Assembly: GCF_018919065.1 (NCBI RefSeq)
Contig: NZ_JAHLQG010000022.1
Span: forward strand, 1-44,987
From: Blautia sp. MSJ-9
Lineage (GTDB): Bacteria > Bacillota > Clostridia > Lachnospirales > Lachnospiraceae
Reading direction: 5' to 3'
DNA length: 44,987 nt
Within the stretch, counting starts at the first letter, position 1; every line of letters begins with the position of its first letter. Both the position numbers and the translations under genes were made by a program. Below, one piece after another: positions 1 through 6,910 of the stretch. The notes beneath the pieces were generated by a model. That model was not told where the DNA came from. It worked only from the letters and a program-made list of their open reading frames with translations, and ran no database searches.

Positions 1-223
1 CGGGCCGCTGGTGCATCGGTTAGACTGCCAAGTCTACGGCCGAGTAGCCAAGCCCGGAAGGGATAAACGCTGAAGGCATCTAAGCGTGAAGCCCCCCTTA
101 AGATGAGATATCCCATTCGTTAAGAAGTAAACCCCCTTGAAGACGACGAGGTAGATAGGGCAGAGGTGGAAGTGTGGTAACACATGGAGCTGACTGTTAC
201 TAATCGGGTGAGGGCTTGACCAA
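1..223 (+). rRNA. 23S ribosomal RNA, 3' end (partial)
   Basis: The first ~223 bases match the conserved 3' end of bacterial 23S rRNA, including the block around GGATAAACGCTGAAGGCATC and the terminal GGGCTTGACCA. The 5' part lies outside the window. No 5S-like sequence follows before the terminator at 285, which is unusual for a standard 16S-23S-5S order. The exact mature 3' end is approximate. Confidence 0.97.
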
Positions 224-284
224 GAATCGCAGGAAGAATGATTTTCAGGGAATGTTGACATGTATGTAGTTTTGAAGATATACT

Positions 285-315
285 AAAACCAGCTAGATGA
301 TAGCTGGTTTTTTTG
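285..315 (+). terminator. Intrinsic terminator of the rRNA operon
   Basis: An 11-bp stem (AAAACCAGCTA / TAGCTGGTTTT) with a short loop runs into a T tract. It lies about 60 bp after the 23S end and closes the rRNA operon before the next gene. Confidence 0.9.
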
Positions 316-347
316 TGCCTAAATATAAAAAGAAGGAATAAAAGAAT

Positions 348-968
348 ATGAAAACAAGGGAAGAAGCATTAAAATATGGACTATCATTTAAAAATGTATA
401 TGAAGAAAAACCTTTTCATGACCAGAACTGGCAGTTAGTAAGAGTCAGAGGAAGTAAAAAGGCTTTTCTCTGGATTTATGAAAGGGATGGATATATTAAT
501 CTGAATGTAAAGGTAGATCCACAGTGGCGTGATTTCTGGCGTAGCGCATATGATTCAGTAATTGCGGGATATCATCAGAATAAGGAACACTGGAATACGC
601 TTATTTTGGACGGAAGTATACCGGATAAAGATATAAAAAGGATGATATCCGAAAGTTATGACTTGGTTACAGATAGCCCAACTAAAAGAATCTATGAGGC
701 AGTCAAAAAAATACCAAAGGGTCACGTTGCAACTTATAGCAAAGTTGCGGAGATGGCTGGCAATCCCAGAATGGCAAGAGCGGTGGGAAATGCTCTCCAC
801 AAGAACCCCGATCCGGAACATATCCCATGCTTTCGTGTTGTAAATGCAAAGGGCGAACTTGCAGGAGAATTTGCCTTCGGCGGAGCCGGTGAGCAGGCAA
901 AGCTTTTGGAAGCAGATGGAATAGAAGTAGAGGATGGAAAAGTTGATTTGAAAAAATATGGAATCTGA
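348..968 (+). CDS. MmcQ/YjbR-like domain fused to an O6-alkylguanine-DNA alkyltransferase-like domain
   Basis: Residues ~10-108 resemble the MmcQ/YjbR DNA-binding-like family (FHDQNW, LNVKVDP, GYHQNKEHWNT). Residues ~110-206 are an MGMT/Ogt-type C-terminal domain with KGHVATYSKVAEMAG, the RAVGNAL segment and an active-site motif IPCFRVV. The acceptor cysteine (C161) is present, but the His that normally follows it (PCHRV) is Phe. Alkyltransferase-like proteins lose the Cys (PWHRV); this variant keeps Cys and loses His, so activity as a suicide methyltransferase is uncertain. The likely role is DNA alkyl-damage repair or sensing in the cytoplasm. The N-terminal YjbR unit may add DNA or protein contacts. 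The ATG follows AGAAGGA at a usable distance. The gene stands alone, downstream of the rRNA terminator. Confidence 0.85.
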   Translation: MKTREEALKYGLSFKNVYEEKPFHDQNWQLVRVRGSKKAFLWIYERDGYINLNVKVDPQWRDFWRSAYDSVIAGYHQNKEHWNTLILDGSIPDKDIKRMISESYDLVTDSPTKRIYEAVKKIPKGHVATYSKVAEMAGNPRMARAVGNALHKNPDPEHIPCFRVVNAKGELAGEFAFGGAGEQAKLLEADGIEVEDGKVDLKKYGI

Positions 969-1013
969 CGGCAAAATTTTATGATTCTGCCGTCAGATAG
1001 TAGAAGAAATTTA

Positions 1014-1051
1014 TTGACAGAGTTGTCATTTCTCAAAATTTTTTCTAAATA
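1014..1051 (+). promoter_or_regulatory. Possible promoter with TGACA-N4-TGTCA inverted repeat
   Basis: TTGTCA (1023-1028) and TAAATA (1046-1051) are 17 bp apart. An overlapping TTGACA lies at 1014-1019. Together they form the inverted repeat TGACA-N4-TGTCA at 1015-1028. No ORF follows on this strand, so it would drive the untranslated region ending at the hairpin at ~1216. The -10 element is weak. Confidence 0.35.
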
Positions 1052-1057
1052 TAATTA

Positions 1058-1216
1058 AGGCGGTGAGACTCCTGTAAACAGAATTCTTTCTTGTGAGCAG
1101 ACAGAGAAGCGGATTGTGAATATCCGCCTGATTTAAGTCAAGTAAGTTTCCTGTTTCAACCAACATAGATATGTTAATGAGACCCTCGCTGTTACCTTAG
1201 CCGGCAGCGAGGGTCT
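1058..1216 (+). ncRNA. Candidate small RNA between the alkyltransferase gene and pepT
   Basis: This ~160-nt stretch has no ORF. It contains a hairpin GCGGAT/ATCCGC (1109-1127) and ends in a strong 12-bp stem (AGACCCTCGCTG / CAGCGAGGGTCT) at ~1180-1214. The stem has little U tract on the plus strand. It may simply be the bidirectional 3' terminator of pepT, whose stop codon lies at 1241. I recognise no known RNA family. Confidence 0.3.
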
Positions 1217-1240
1217 TGCTTGATTTGGTTAAATAAGAAA

Positions 1241-2458
1241 TTATTTGTAGAATAATTCAATAATCTTTAATACTACTTCAACAGCGATGTCCATCCCTTC
1301 AACAGTAATGTGTTCATAAGGACCATGGAAAGCGTGTCCACCGGTTCCGAGATTTGGGCATGGAATACCCATAAAGCTCAAGCGTGCACCGTCTGTGCCA
1401 CCACGAATCGGAGTAATAAGTGCAGGAGTTCCACATTCCTTGCAGGCTGCGGTTGCGCAGTCAATCAGGTCCATGCAGGTATTAATAATTTCCTTCATGT
1501 TTCTGTATTGCTCTGTAACCGTAAGTTTTACAGTACCCTCCCCCCATTTTTCGTTAAGAATTTTAGCAATGTGTTCCAGTGTTTTGATTCTGCAGGAGAA
1601 GGAAGCTGCATCATGATCACGGATAATATAGTCCAGCATTGCTGTAGAGACATTACCGTTCATGGCATCAAGATGGAAAAATCCCTCATATTCTTCTGTA
1701 TTTCTTGGTGTATCTGCGGCGGGAAGCATGGAGTTAAATTCCATAGCAACCAATGCTGCATTTATCATTGTATTTTTGGAAGAACCGGGATGTACATTTA
1801 CGCCGGTAAATTCAACTACTGCGCGTCCTGCATTAAAGTTTTCATACTGAATTTCTCCTTCTGTATCGCCATCAAGAGTGTATGCATAGTCTGCGTTAAA
1901 TTTCTTTATATCAAAATGGTCAGTACCCATTCCGATTTCTTCGTCCGGAGTAAAGGCAACAGAGATTGGGCCGTGAGCAATAGTTCCGTTGTTCAGGTGT
2001 TCGATCATGGTCATAATCTCTGCAACACCGGCTTTATCATCCGCACCGAGTATGGTAGTTCCGTCGGAAGTGATGAGAGTTCTTCCTTTTAATGTGGACA
2101 GATGTGGGAACATTTTTGGAGAGAGAATTCTGCCGCTGGTTCCAAGTGCAAGTTCTCTGCCATCGTAATTCGGAGTAACAACCGGAGTAACCGGGTGATC
2201 GCAGAAATCAGATACTGTATCCATGTGGGCAATAAAGCCCAGTTTTTGGCGGGACTCATATCCTTGGGTTGCCGGAATATGTCCATAGACGTAGCAATGT
2301 TCATCTACATTGGCATCTTCCACCCCCAGTTCCTTTAATTCCTGAACCAACTGTCTGGCAAGGTCAAACTGATACTGTGTGGAAGGGGAAGTGCCGGTTT
2401 CTTCACTGCTTGGAGTAAAAACTCTTACATAAGATAATAAGCGTTCGTATGCTTTCAT
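1241..2458 (-). CDS. pepT: Peptidase T (tripeptide aminopeptidase)
   Basis: A 405-residue M20B metallopeptidase, the usual PepT length. It shows the family zinc-site blocks: GFIAHMDTVSDF (His/Asp ligands), TTILGADDKAGVAEIM (bridging Asp), PDEEIG (catalytic Glu pair), and a C-terminal IRGGTDGARLSFMG plus GGHAFHGPYEH. PepT removes the N-terminal residue from tripeptides in the cytoplasm and so feeds amino acids from imported peptides. The start is the ATG at 2458 (MKAYERL), preceded by AGGAGG. A longer in-frame start ten codons upstream would bury that ribosome binding site. The gene is monocistronic and divergent from the hflK region. Confidence 0.97.
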   Translation of the reverse strand: MKAYERLLSYVRVFTPSSEETGTSPSTQYQFDLARQLVQELKELGVEDANVDEHCYVYGHIPATQGYESRQKLGFIAHMDTVSDFCDHPVTPVVTPNYDGRELALGTSGRILSPKMFPHLSTLKGRTLITSDGTTILGADDKAGVAEIMTMIEHLNNGTIAHGPISVAFTPDEEIGMGTDHFDIKKFNADYAYTLDGDTEGEIQYENFNAGRAVVEFTGVNVHPGSSKNTMINAALVAMEFNSMLPAADTPRNTEEYEGFFHLDAMNGNVSTAMLDYIIRDHDAASFSCRIKTLEHIAKILNEKWGEGTVKLTVTEQYRNMKEIINTCMDLIDCATAACKECGTPALITPIRGGTDGARLSFMGIPCPNLGTGGHAFHGPYEHITVEGMDIAVEVVLKIIELFYK

Positions 2459-2504
2459 GAAAAACCTCCTGATATTGGACTGAGCCACATATTTTTAACT
2501 CAGC

Positions 2505-2525
2505 ATTGTATGTTAAGTATAACAT
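2505..2525 (-). promoter_or_regulatory. pepT promoter -10 and adjoining palindrome
   Basis: Read on the minus strand, a TACAAT -10 (2510-2505) lies about 47 bp upstream of the pepT ATG. Directly upstream is a 16-bp inverted repeat ATGTTA-N4-TAACAT (2510-2525), a possible operator. No clear -35 is visible, which would fit activation by a bound regulator. Confidence 0.4.
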
Positions 2526-2552
2526 GTCACTGAGCTTACGTGAAAATATTTC

Positions 2553-2581
2553 TTGCATTTTGTAAATGGTTATGATATGAT
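2553..2581 (+). promoter_or_regulatory. Upstream promoter for the hflK-hflC operon
   Basis: TTGCAT (2553-2558), a 17-bp spacer and TATGAT (2576-2581) form a reasonable sigma-A promoter, giving a ~240-nt leader before hflK. A second -10 (TATAAT, 2695-2700) lies downstream. Confidence 0.5.
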
Positions 2582-2694
2582 GCTACTCAAAGAAAAGGGA
2601 GTAGCGGCCATCGTTATGAAGAACTGGACTTGTTTTTCCTATAAATGGTACATAAATGCGTCAGAACGGCAGATTAAGAATGCCCGCATTATGA

Positions 2695-2773
2695 TATAAT
2701 CGGCAAGACTTTTGTTTTAGACATTAAGAGAAGAGCTCATGTTATGTCTGAAATGAAAGTCTTTTTCTTTTCT
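2695..2773 (+). promoter_or_regulatory. Second -10 and terminator-like leader hairpin before hflK
   Basis: TATAAT (2695-2700) is followed at once by a two-part hairpin. The outer stem is AAGACTTT/AAAGTCTT (2705-2712 with 2756-2763) and the inner stem AGACAT/ATGTCT (2719-2724 with 2744-2749). TTTCTTTTCTT follows. The structure looks like an intrinsic terminator placed ~60 nt before the hflK start. It would either attenuate the operon or release a short RNA of ~65 nt. Confidence 0.5.
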
Positions 2774-2832
2774 TCAGAAATTTTTAGAAGCAAAAAATTT
2801 AATTATGCCAAATGGTGAAACGGAGGAGAAAA

Positions 2833-3855
2833 GTGAACGAAAGAGTAAATCCATTTAAAAAATTACAGAAGCCGGGAAAACATGTGAAACGTATTGTAAT
2901 AGGAGCAGCAGGGTTGGTGATTATTGCAGGGCTTGCAGGAGATGCTACCTATCAGATCCAGGAGCAGGAACAGGCAGTATTGACAACTTTCGGAGTGCCG
3001 AAGGCAGTGGCAGAAACAGGACTGCATTTTAAGATTCCTTTTATACAGAAAGTACAGAAAGTAAATACAACGATCCAGGGATTTCCTATTGGATATAGTA
3101 TGGGAGATAATTCGGTGGTTGAGAATGAGGGCATTATGATTACCTCGGATTATAACTTTATTGATGTAGATTTCTTTGTTGAGTACAGAATTTTAGAACC
3201 GGTAAAATATCTTTATAATTCAGAGGAACCGGAAGATATTCTAAAAAATATTTCTCAAAGCTGTATCCGTACAGTAATCGCAAGTTATGATGTGGATGAA
3301 GTACTTACAACCGGAAAAGGTGAAATCCAGAGCAAGATCAAAGAAATGATACTGAAACAGATGGAGGAACAGGATCTGGGAATCCAGCTTGTGAATATCA
3401 CAATCCAGGATTCAGAACCGCCCACACAGGAAGTTATGAAAGCATTTAAAGCAGTAGAAACTGCCAAGCAGGGAAAAGAAACTGCTTTGAATAATGCCAA
3501 TAAATACAGAAACGAAAAGCTTCCGGAGGCTGAGGCAGAAGCAGACCAGATCATTCAGGATGCTGAGGCGCAGAAACAGGTAAGGATTAATGAAGCGGAA
3601 GCTGAGGTTGCACGTTTTAATGCCATGTACGAGGAATATGTAAAGAATCCGGAGATCACAAAGAAGCGTATGTTCTATGAGACAATGGAAGATGTGTTGC
3701 CGGGAATGAAGATTGTGATTGATAATGGAGATGGAGTGCAGAAGGTTCTGCCGTTAGATTCTTTTACAGGGAACGGTTCAGAGAATCCGACAGAGACACA
3801 GAACACAGATCCTGCTCAGGACACACAAGATTTAAATGATTCTGAGAACGAATAA
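2833..3855 (+). CDS. hflK: HflK-like band-7/SPFH membrane protein
   Basis: A 340-residue SPFH (prohibitin-homology) protein. It has an N-terminal basic stretch, one membrane segment (IVIGAAGLVIIAGLAG) and the band-7 domain beginning at QEQEQAVLTTFG. A long Ala/Glu/Gln-rich coiled coil (EAEAEADQIIQDAEAQKQ) and a hydrophilic acidic tail follow. In the known E. coli system HflK and HflC form a membrane ring complex that modulates the FtsH protease. The paired gene order supports the same role here. The GTG at 2833 is preferred because GGAGGAG sits 4 bases before it; an in-frame ATG at 2812 has no good ribosome binding site. hflC follows 86 bp downstream. Confidence 0.88.
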   Translation: MNERVNPFKKLQKPGKHVKRIVIGAAGLVIIAGLAGDATYQIQEQEQAVLTTFGVPKAVAETGLHFKIPFIQKVQKVNTTIQGFPIGYSMGDNSVVENEGIMITSDYNFIDVDFFVEYRILEPVKYLYNSEEPEDILKNISQSCIRTVIASYDVDEVLTTGKGEIQSKIKEMILKQMEEQDLGIQLVNITIQDSEPPTQEVMKAFKAVETAKQGKETALNNANKYRNEKLPEAEAEADQIIQDAEAQKQVRINEAEAEVARFNAMYEEYVKNPEITKKRMFYETMEDVLPGMKIVIDNGDGVQKVLPLDSFTGNGSENPTETQNTDPAQDTQDLNDSENE

Positions 3856-3941
3856 TGAAATGACAGAAAATATTTCATATAAAAGGTGTTTTAGTAAAAG
3901 AAATACGGAGAATAGAGATATAATTTGGAGAGGACTAATAT

Positions 3942-4808
3942 ATGAAAGGTAAGAAAGTTGGAATATTAATTGGTGTGGCTGCAGCAGTTGTAGCTGTCGG
4001 AGCATCGGTAACAGTAACTCAGCAAAATGAATACAAACTAATACGCCAGTTTGGTAAGGTTGACAGGGTGATCAGCTCATCGGGAATCAGTTTTAAGATT
4101 CCGTTTATAGAGAGTACACAGTCATTGCCAAAGGAAACATTGCTGTATGATCTGGCAGCATCTGATGTAATTACAAAAGATAAGAAAACGATGATTAGCG
4201 ACAGCTATGTTCTCTGGAAAATCAGCGATCCGCTTAAATTTGCACAGACATTAAACTCTTCTGTGGAAAGTGGTGAGAGCCGAATTAATACTGCTGTGTA
4301 TAATGCCACCAAAAATGCGATCAGCAGTATGTCACAGGATCAGGTGATCACAAGCCGTGACGGAGAACTGTCTGATATGGTTATGGAGGCAATAGGAACA
4401 AACATGGATCAGTATGGAATCGAACTTCTCAAATTTGAAACCAAGCAGCTGGATTTGCCGGATGATAATAAGGAAGCTGTGTATGAACGAATGATTTCTG
4501 AACGAGATAATATTGCAGCGACTTACAAGGCAGAGGGAAACTCCGAAGCAAAGGTGATCCGAAATAAAACAGACAAAGAAGTAGCAATCCAGATTTCCGA
4601 TGCCAAAAAACAGGCAGAGATTCTGGAGGCAGAGGGTGAGCAGGAATATATGAAAATCCTTGCGCAGGCTTATGGAGAAGAGGACAGGAGTGAGTTTTAT
4701 TCATTTGTAAGAAGCCTGGATGCGCTGAAAACATCTATGAAAGGTGAGGACAAAACAGTGATACTGTCTGCAGATTCACCGATCGCTCAGATCTTTGAAG
4801 GAAAATAA
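3942..4808 (+). CDS. hflC: HflC-like band-7/SPFH membrane protein
   Basis: A 288-residue partner of HflK with one N-terminal membrane segment (VGILIGVAAAVVAVGASVTV). The SPFH domain starts NEYKLIRQFGKVDRV and contains GISFKIPFIES. The C-terminal HflC block runs from ERDNIAATYKAEG through KKQAEILEAEGEQEYMKIL. Length and motifs fit HflC, the second subunit of the FtsH-modulating complex. A GGAG site precedes the ATG. It is the last gene of the two-gene unit. Confidence 0.9.
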   Translation: MKGKKVGILIGVAAAVVAVGASVTVTQQNEYKLIRQFGKVDRVISSSGISFKIPFIESTQSLPKETLLYDLAASDVITKDKKTMISDSYVLWKISDPLKFAQTLNSSVESGESRINTAVYNATKNAISSMSQDQVITSRDGELSDMVMEAIGTNMDQYGIELLKFETKQLDLPDDNKEAVYERMISERDNIAATYKAEGNSEAKVIRNKTDKEVAIQISDAKKQAEILEAEGEQEYMKILAQAYGEEDRSEFYSFVRSLDALKTSMKGEDKTVILSADSPIAQIFEGK

Positions 4809-4964
4809 AAGAAAGTAACAATAATACACTCTAATTCTTCACCAAATAAATGGAAGATAGACATAGAAGATAAGGAATGTTATAATTTTTTACAAAGAAA
4901 TCCTGAAGCAGAAAATGTAAGTATAATCTGGAAATAATATACAGAGAAAACGGAGGGATAGAAA

Positions 4965-5318
4965 ATGCTGACATGTATCAGATCAAAACGGCAGAGAGAT
5001 GCAGCGGAGTATGCTTTACGAACTATTCAGTCATCATGCATAAGGCCTTATATTAAGACAATATATCTGTATGGCAGTTGTGCACGGGGAGAAGAGAAAT
5101 ATAGCAGTGATGTTGATCTGTTTCTGGAACTGTCAGAGTCATTCCGCTCCCGGCCGGAACTTAAAAAATATCTTTATCTTCTAAAATCAGAAGTATCCTC
5201 TGAGGAATTGGATGATGCAGAAACGGATCTGAAAATTGTAGTTGGCGATGACTGGAAAAGGAACAAAATGCTGTATTATACAAATGTGCGAAAGGAAGGA
5301 ATTCAGATATGGCCTTGA
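4965..5318 (+). CDS. Minimal nucleotidyltransferase (MNT), partner of the HEPN gene
   Basis: A 117-residue protein with the pol-beta nucleotidyltransferase signature: YLYGSCARGE (G37-S38), SSDVDLFLEL (D49, D51) and a third acidic position in TDLKIVV (D88). These residues bind metal and NTP in the family. HEPN/MNT pairs are a known toxin-antitoxin class in which the MNT protein modifies the HEPN RNase with AMP groups. The gene overlaps the HEPN gene by 10 bp (5309-5318), so translation is probably coupled. GGAGGG precedes the ATG. Confidence 0.9.
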   Translation: MLTCIRSKRQRDAAEYALRTIQSSCIRPYIKTIYLYGSCARGEEKYSSDVDLFLELSESFRSRPELKKYLYLLKSEVSSEELDDAETDLKIVVGDDWKRNKMLYYTNVRKEGIQIWP

Positions 5319-5743
5319 ACAGTTATTTTGATTTTGCAGAAAATGATTTTCAATATTTTAAAGCCTCTTATGATGCGGGGATAGTTGCAAATATGATGGG
5401 TGCCATGGCGCAGGGAATATGCGAAAAATATATGAAGCATCTGATCTCAGAATACTATAAACCGGATGATGCTATACAACAGAAAGATTTTGAAAATATT
5501 TTGCGTACACATAGTCTGAACAGATTGATGAAATTTCTAAAAGGAAATATGGGAGCAGAGTTTTCAAAAAATACGCAGACACATATGAGAATGATAGATG
5601 GTTTCTATTTTTCAACCAGATATCCTGGTGACGATAGCATAGAGATAGATGGTGATGATGTGGAAACCTGTAATGATGCAATAGAATTGTGCAGAACAGA
5701 AGTTTTAGAGTTAGAACAAAAGTTAAAAAAGGGTGAGGTATAA
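5309..5743 (+). CDS. HEPN-domain protein paired with MNT
   Basis: A 144-residue, mostly helical protein. The N-terminal HEPN helix is ASYDAGIVANMMGAMAQGICEKYMKHLI, and the late segment STRYPGDDSIEI is typical of HEPN proteins. In HEPN/MNT modules this is the toxin or effector subunit. However, the RNase motif R-x(4-6)-H is not visible anywhere in this protein; the nearest is RTH in ILRTHSLNRL. It may therefore be a non-nuclease HEPN or use other residues. It starts inside the end of the MNT gene. Confidence 0.85.
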   Translation: MALNSYFDFAENDFQYFKASYDAGIVANMMGAMAQGICEKYMKHLISEYYKPDDAIQQKDFENILRTHSLNRLMKFLKGNMGAEFSKNTQTHMRMIDGFYFSTRYPGDDSIEIDGDDVETCNDAIELCRTEVLELEQKLKKGEV

Positions 5744-5750
5744 AATCAAT

Positions 5751-5860
5751 CGTTACTGTTCACTCCGTTCTCAGTAACGTAGCCAAAATTCATTCCAGAT
5801 TGCCTGCGGCAATGGAATTTTGGCTTGTATGTCTCGGGATAGTGGTGTGTGAACAGTAAC
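5751..5860. repeat. 110-bp palindromic element (MITE-like) flanked by AATCAAT
   Basis: Terminal inverted repeats GTTACTGTTCAC (5752-5763) and GTGAACAGTAAC (5849-5860) enclose an inner inverted repeat GCCAAAATTC / GAATTTTGGC and a central TTGCC-tgc-GGCAA. The left end can also fold alone (GTTACTG with CAGTAAC at 5773-5779). A 7-bp direct repeat AATCAAT lies on each side (5744-5750 and 5861-5867), as expected for a target duplication. It begins right after the HEPN stop codon and may also act as its terminator. Confidence 0.75.
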
Positions 5861-5901
5861 AATCAATCAGTTTGTATAAAAAACAGAAACACAGAATTGG
5901 C

Positions 5902-5931
5902 TTGACAGTAACGCAGAATTGTTCATATAAT
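5902..5931 (+). promoter_or_regulatory. Promoter of the DtxR-like regulator pair
   Basis: Consensus TTGACA (5902-5907) and TATAAT (5926-5931) are 18 bp apart. The start site should fall within the TTAG-N6-CTAA palindrome, which suggests repression by a DtxR-type protein. Confidence 0.8.
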
Positions 5932-5936
5932 ACAAA

Positions 5937-5950
5937 TTAGCCAAAACTAA
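5937..5950. promoter_or_regulatory. DtxR-box-like operator, TTAG-N6-CTAA
   Basis: TTAGCCAAAACTAA has the same half-sites and spacing as the core of the DtxR/IdeR consensus (TTAG-GTTAGC-CTAA). It begins 5 bp after the -10, over the likely transcription start. The same pattern recurs at 7892-7905. Confidence 0.6.
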
Positions 5951-6010
5951 CCTTTTGATATAAGGTACTTGGAGAGAAAATTATTATAGAATAATTCAGG
6001 TGGGATCAAA

Positions 6011-6910
6011 ATGAGAAAACGGATGCAAACTGATTTTAAAGAAATAAAGGAAACGAATATTCAGCTTCCATCTTCACGACGTGAGATTGAGGAAGACATG
6101 TTAGAGCAGATTTGTCTGATCGCGAATGCAGGAGCAGAGATTACGGTTGAGGAGTTATGTGGCCGTATGAATATGAGCAGAAGAGAAGTTAATTTTTGTC
6201 TGAAACAATTAAAAAATCATGGATATGTTGTCGGGGAGAAAGAGACGTATATAGGATTACAGGGGAAAGAAGCTGAATCAGGGATTTTTCTCACAGAGCT
6301 TGGGAAGATTACAGGTGAGGAATTTCAATATCGTCATGAAATTCTGAGGCAGTTTCTGCAGTTTGTGGGTGTTTCAGAGGAGAAGGCAGAAGAGGATGCC
6401 TGTCGTATGGAGCATGTGATTAGTGAGGAGACGGTTCAGCAGATTTGCAATTTTGTGGATTATGGAGATACTTTTGAGAGGATTTTGAAGCAGTCGGATC
6501 TGCGTAGCTGGTACCGGCCGGGGAGTTATCAGTTTCTTATGGGAATCTACCAGATAGAGAAGACGTATCCGAGAAGATTTGCCAGGGAATTTAAACGTTT
6601 TTCTGAGAATATCCGGCTGCATGTTACAGAAGATGAGAGCAGTTTTGAACTGATCAAAAGGGAAGGTGAGGCTTCAGCTCAGAATTTATGGTACAAAGAT
6701 CCGGAACAGGGATGGATACAGGCGGAAGAGAGAATGGGAAATCCCCGGATACCATCTGGTGCATTTAAGTTTCTAACCCGATGTCAAGATCCGATCATAG
6801 AGGGAGTCGCGCTGATTGCGTTTACGAGAAAAGGTGAGAAGCCTGTTGACTGGAACAGCCGGGAACTTGATGTACATATCTGGAAGTCGGAGGATAAGGG
6901 GCATGAATAA
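6011..6910 (+). CDS. DtxR/MntR-type metalloregulator with a C-terminal extension
   Basis: A 299-residue protein. Residues ~25-80 form a winged helix (ITVEELCGRMNMSRREVNFCLKQL). Residues ~91-150 are a DtxR-type dimerisation and metal-binding domain with LTELG, RHEILRQFL and DACRMEHVIS. H109, C131, E134 and H135 line up with DtxR His79, Cys102, Glu105 and His106, so metal binding is likely. About 140 further residues follow (from WYRPGSYQF to the end), not clearly the usual SH3-like FeoA domain. Its own promoter carries a DtxR-like box, so autorepression is expected. It overlaps the next regulator by 8 bp. Fe(II) or Mn(II) as effector is inference; the Cys-Arg-x-Glu-His motif is DtxR-like rather than MntR-like. 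Confidence 0.85.
   Translation: MRKRMQTDFKEIKETNIQLPSSRREIEEDMLEQICLIANAGAEITVEELCGRMNMSRREVNFCLKQLKNHGYVVGEKETYIGLQGKEAESGIFLTELGKITGEEFQYRHEILRQFLQFVGVSEEKAEEDACRMEHVISEETVQQICNFVDYGDTFERILKQSDLRSWYRPGSYQFLMGIYQIEKTYPRRFAREFKRFSENIRLHVTEDESSFELIKREGEASAQNLWYKDPEQGWIQAEERMGNPRIPSGAFKFLTRCQDPIIEGVALIAFTRKGEKPVDWNSRELDVHIWKSEDKGHE

Noticed and set aside
34..261. Open frame on the minus strand over the start of the window
   Set aside because: It lies within the 23S rRNA sequence and is not a gene.
1310..2092. Long open frame on the plus strand (260 codons)
   Set aside because: It lies wholly antisense to pepT, is unusually Cys/Ser/Phe-rich and has no ribosome binding site. It is a shadow of a well-supported gene.
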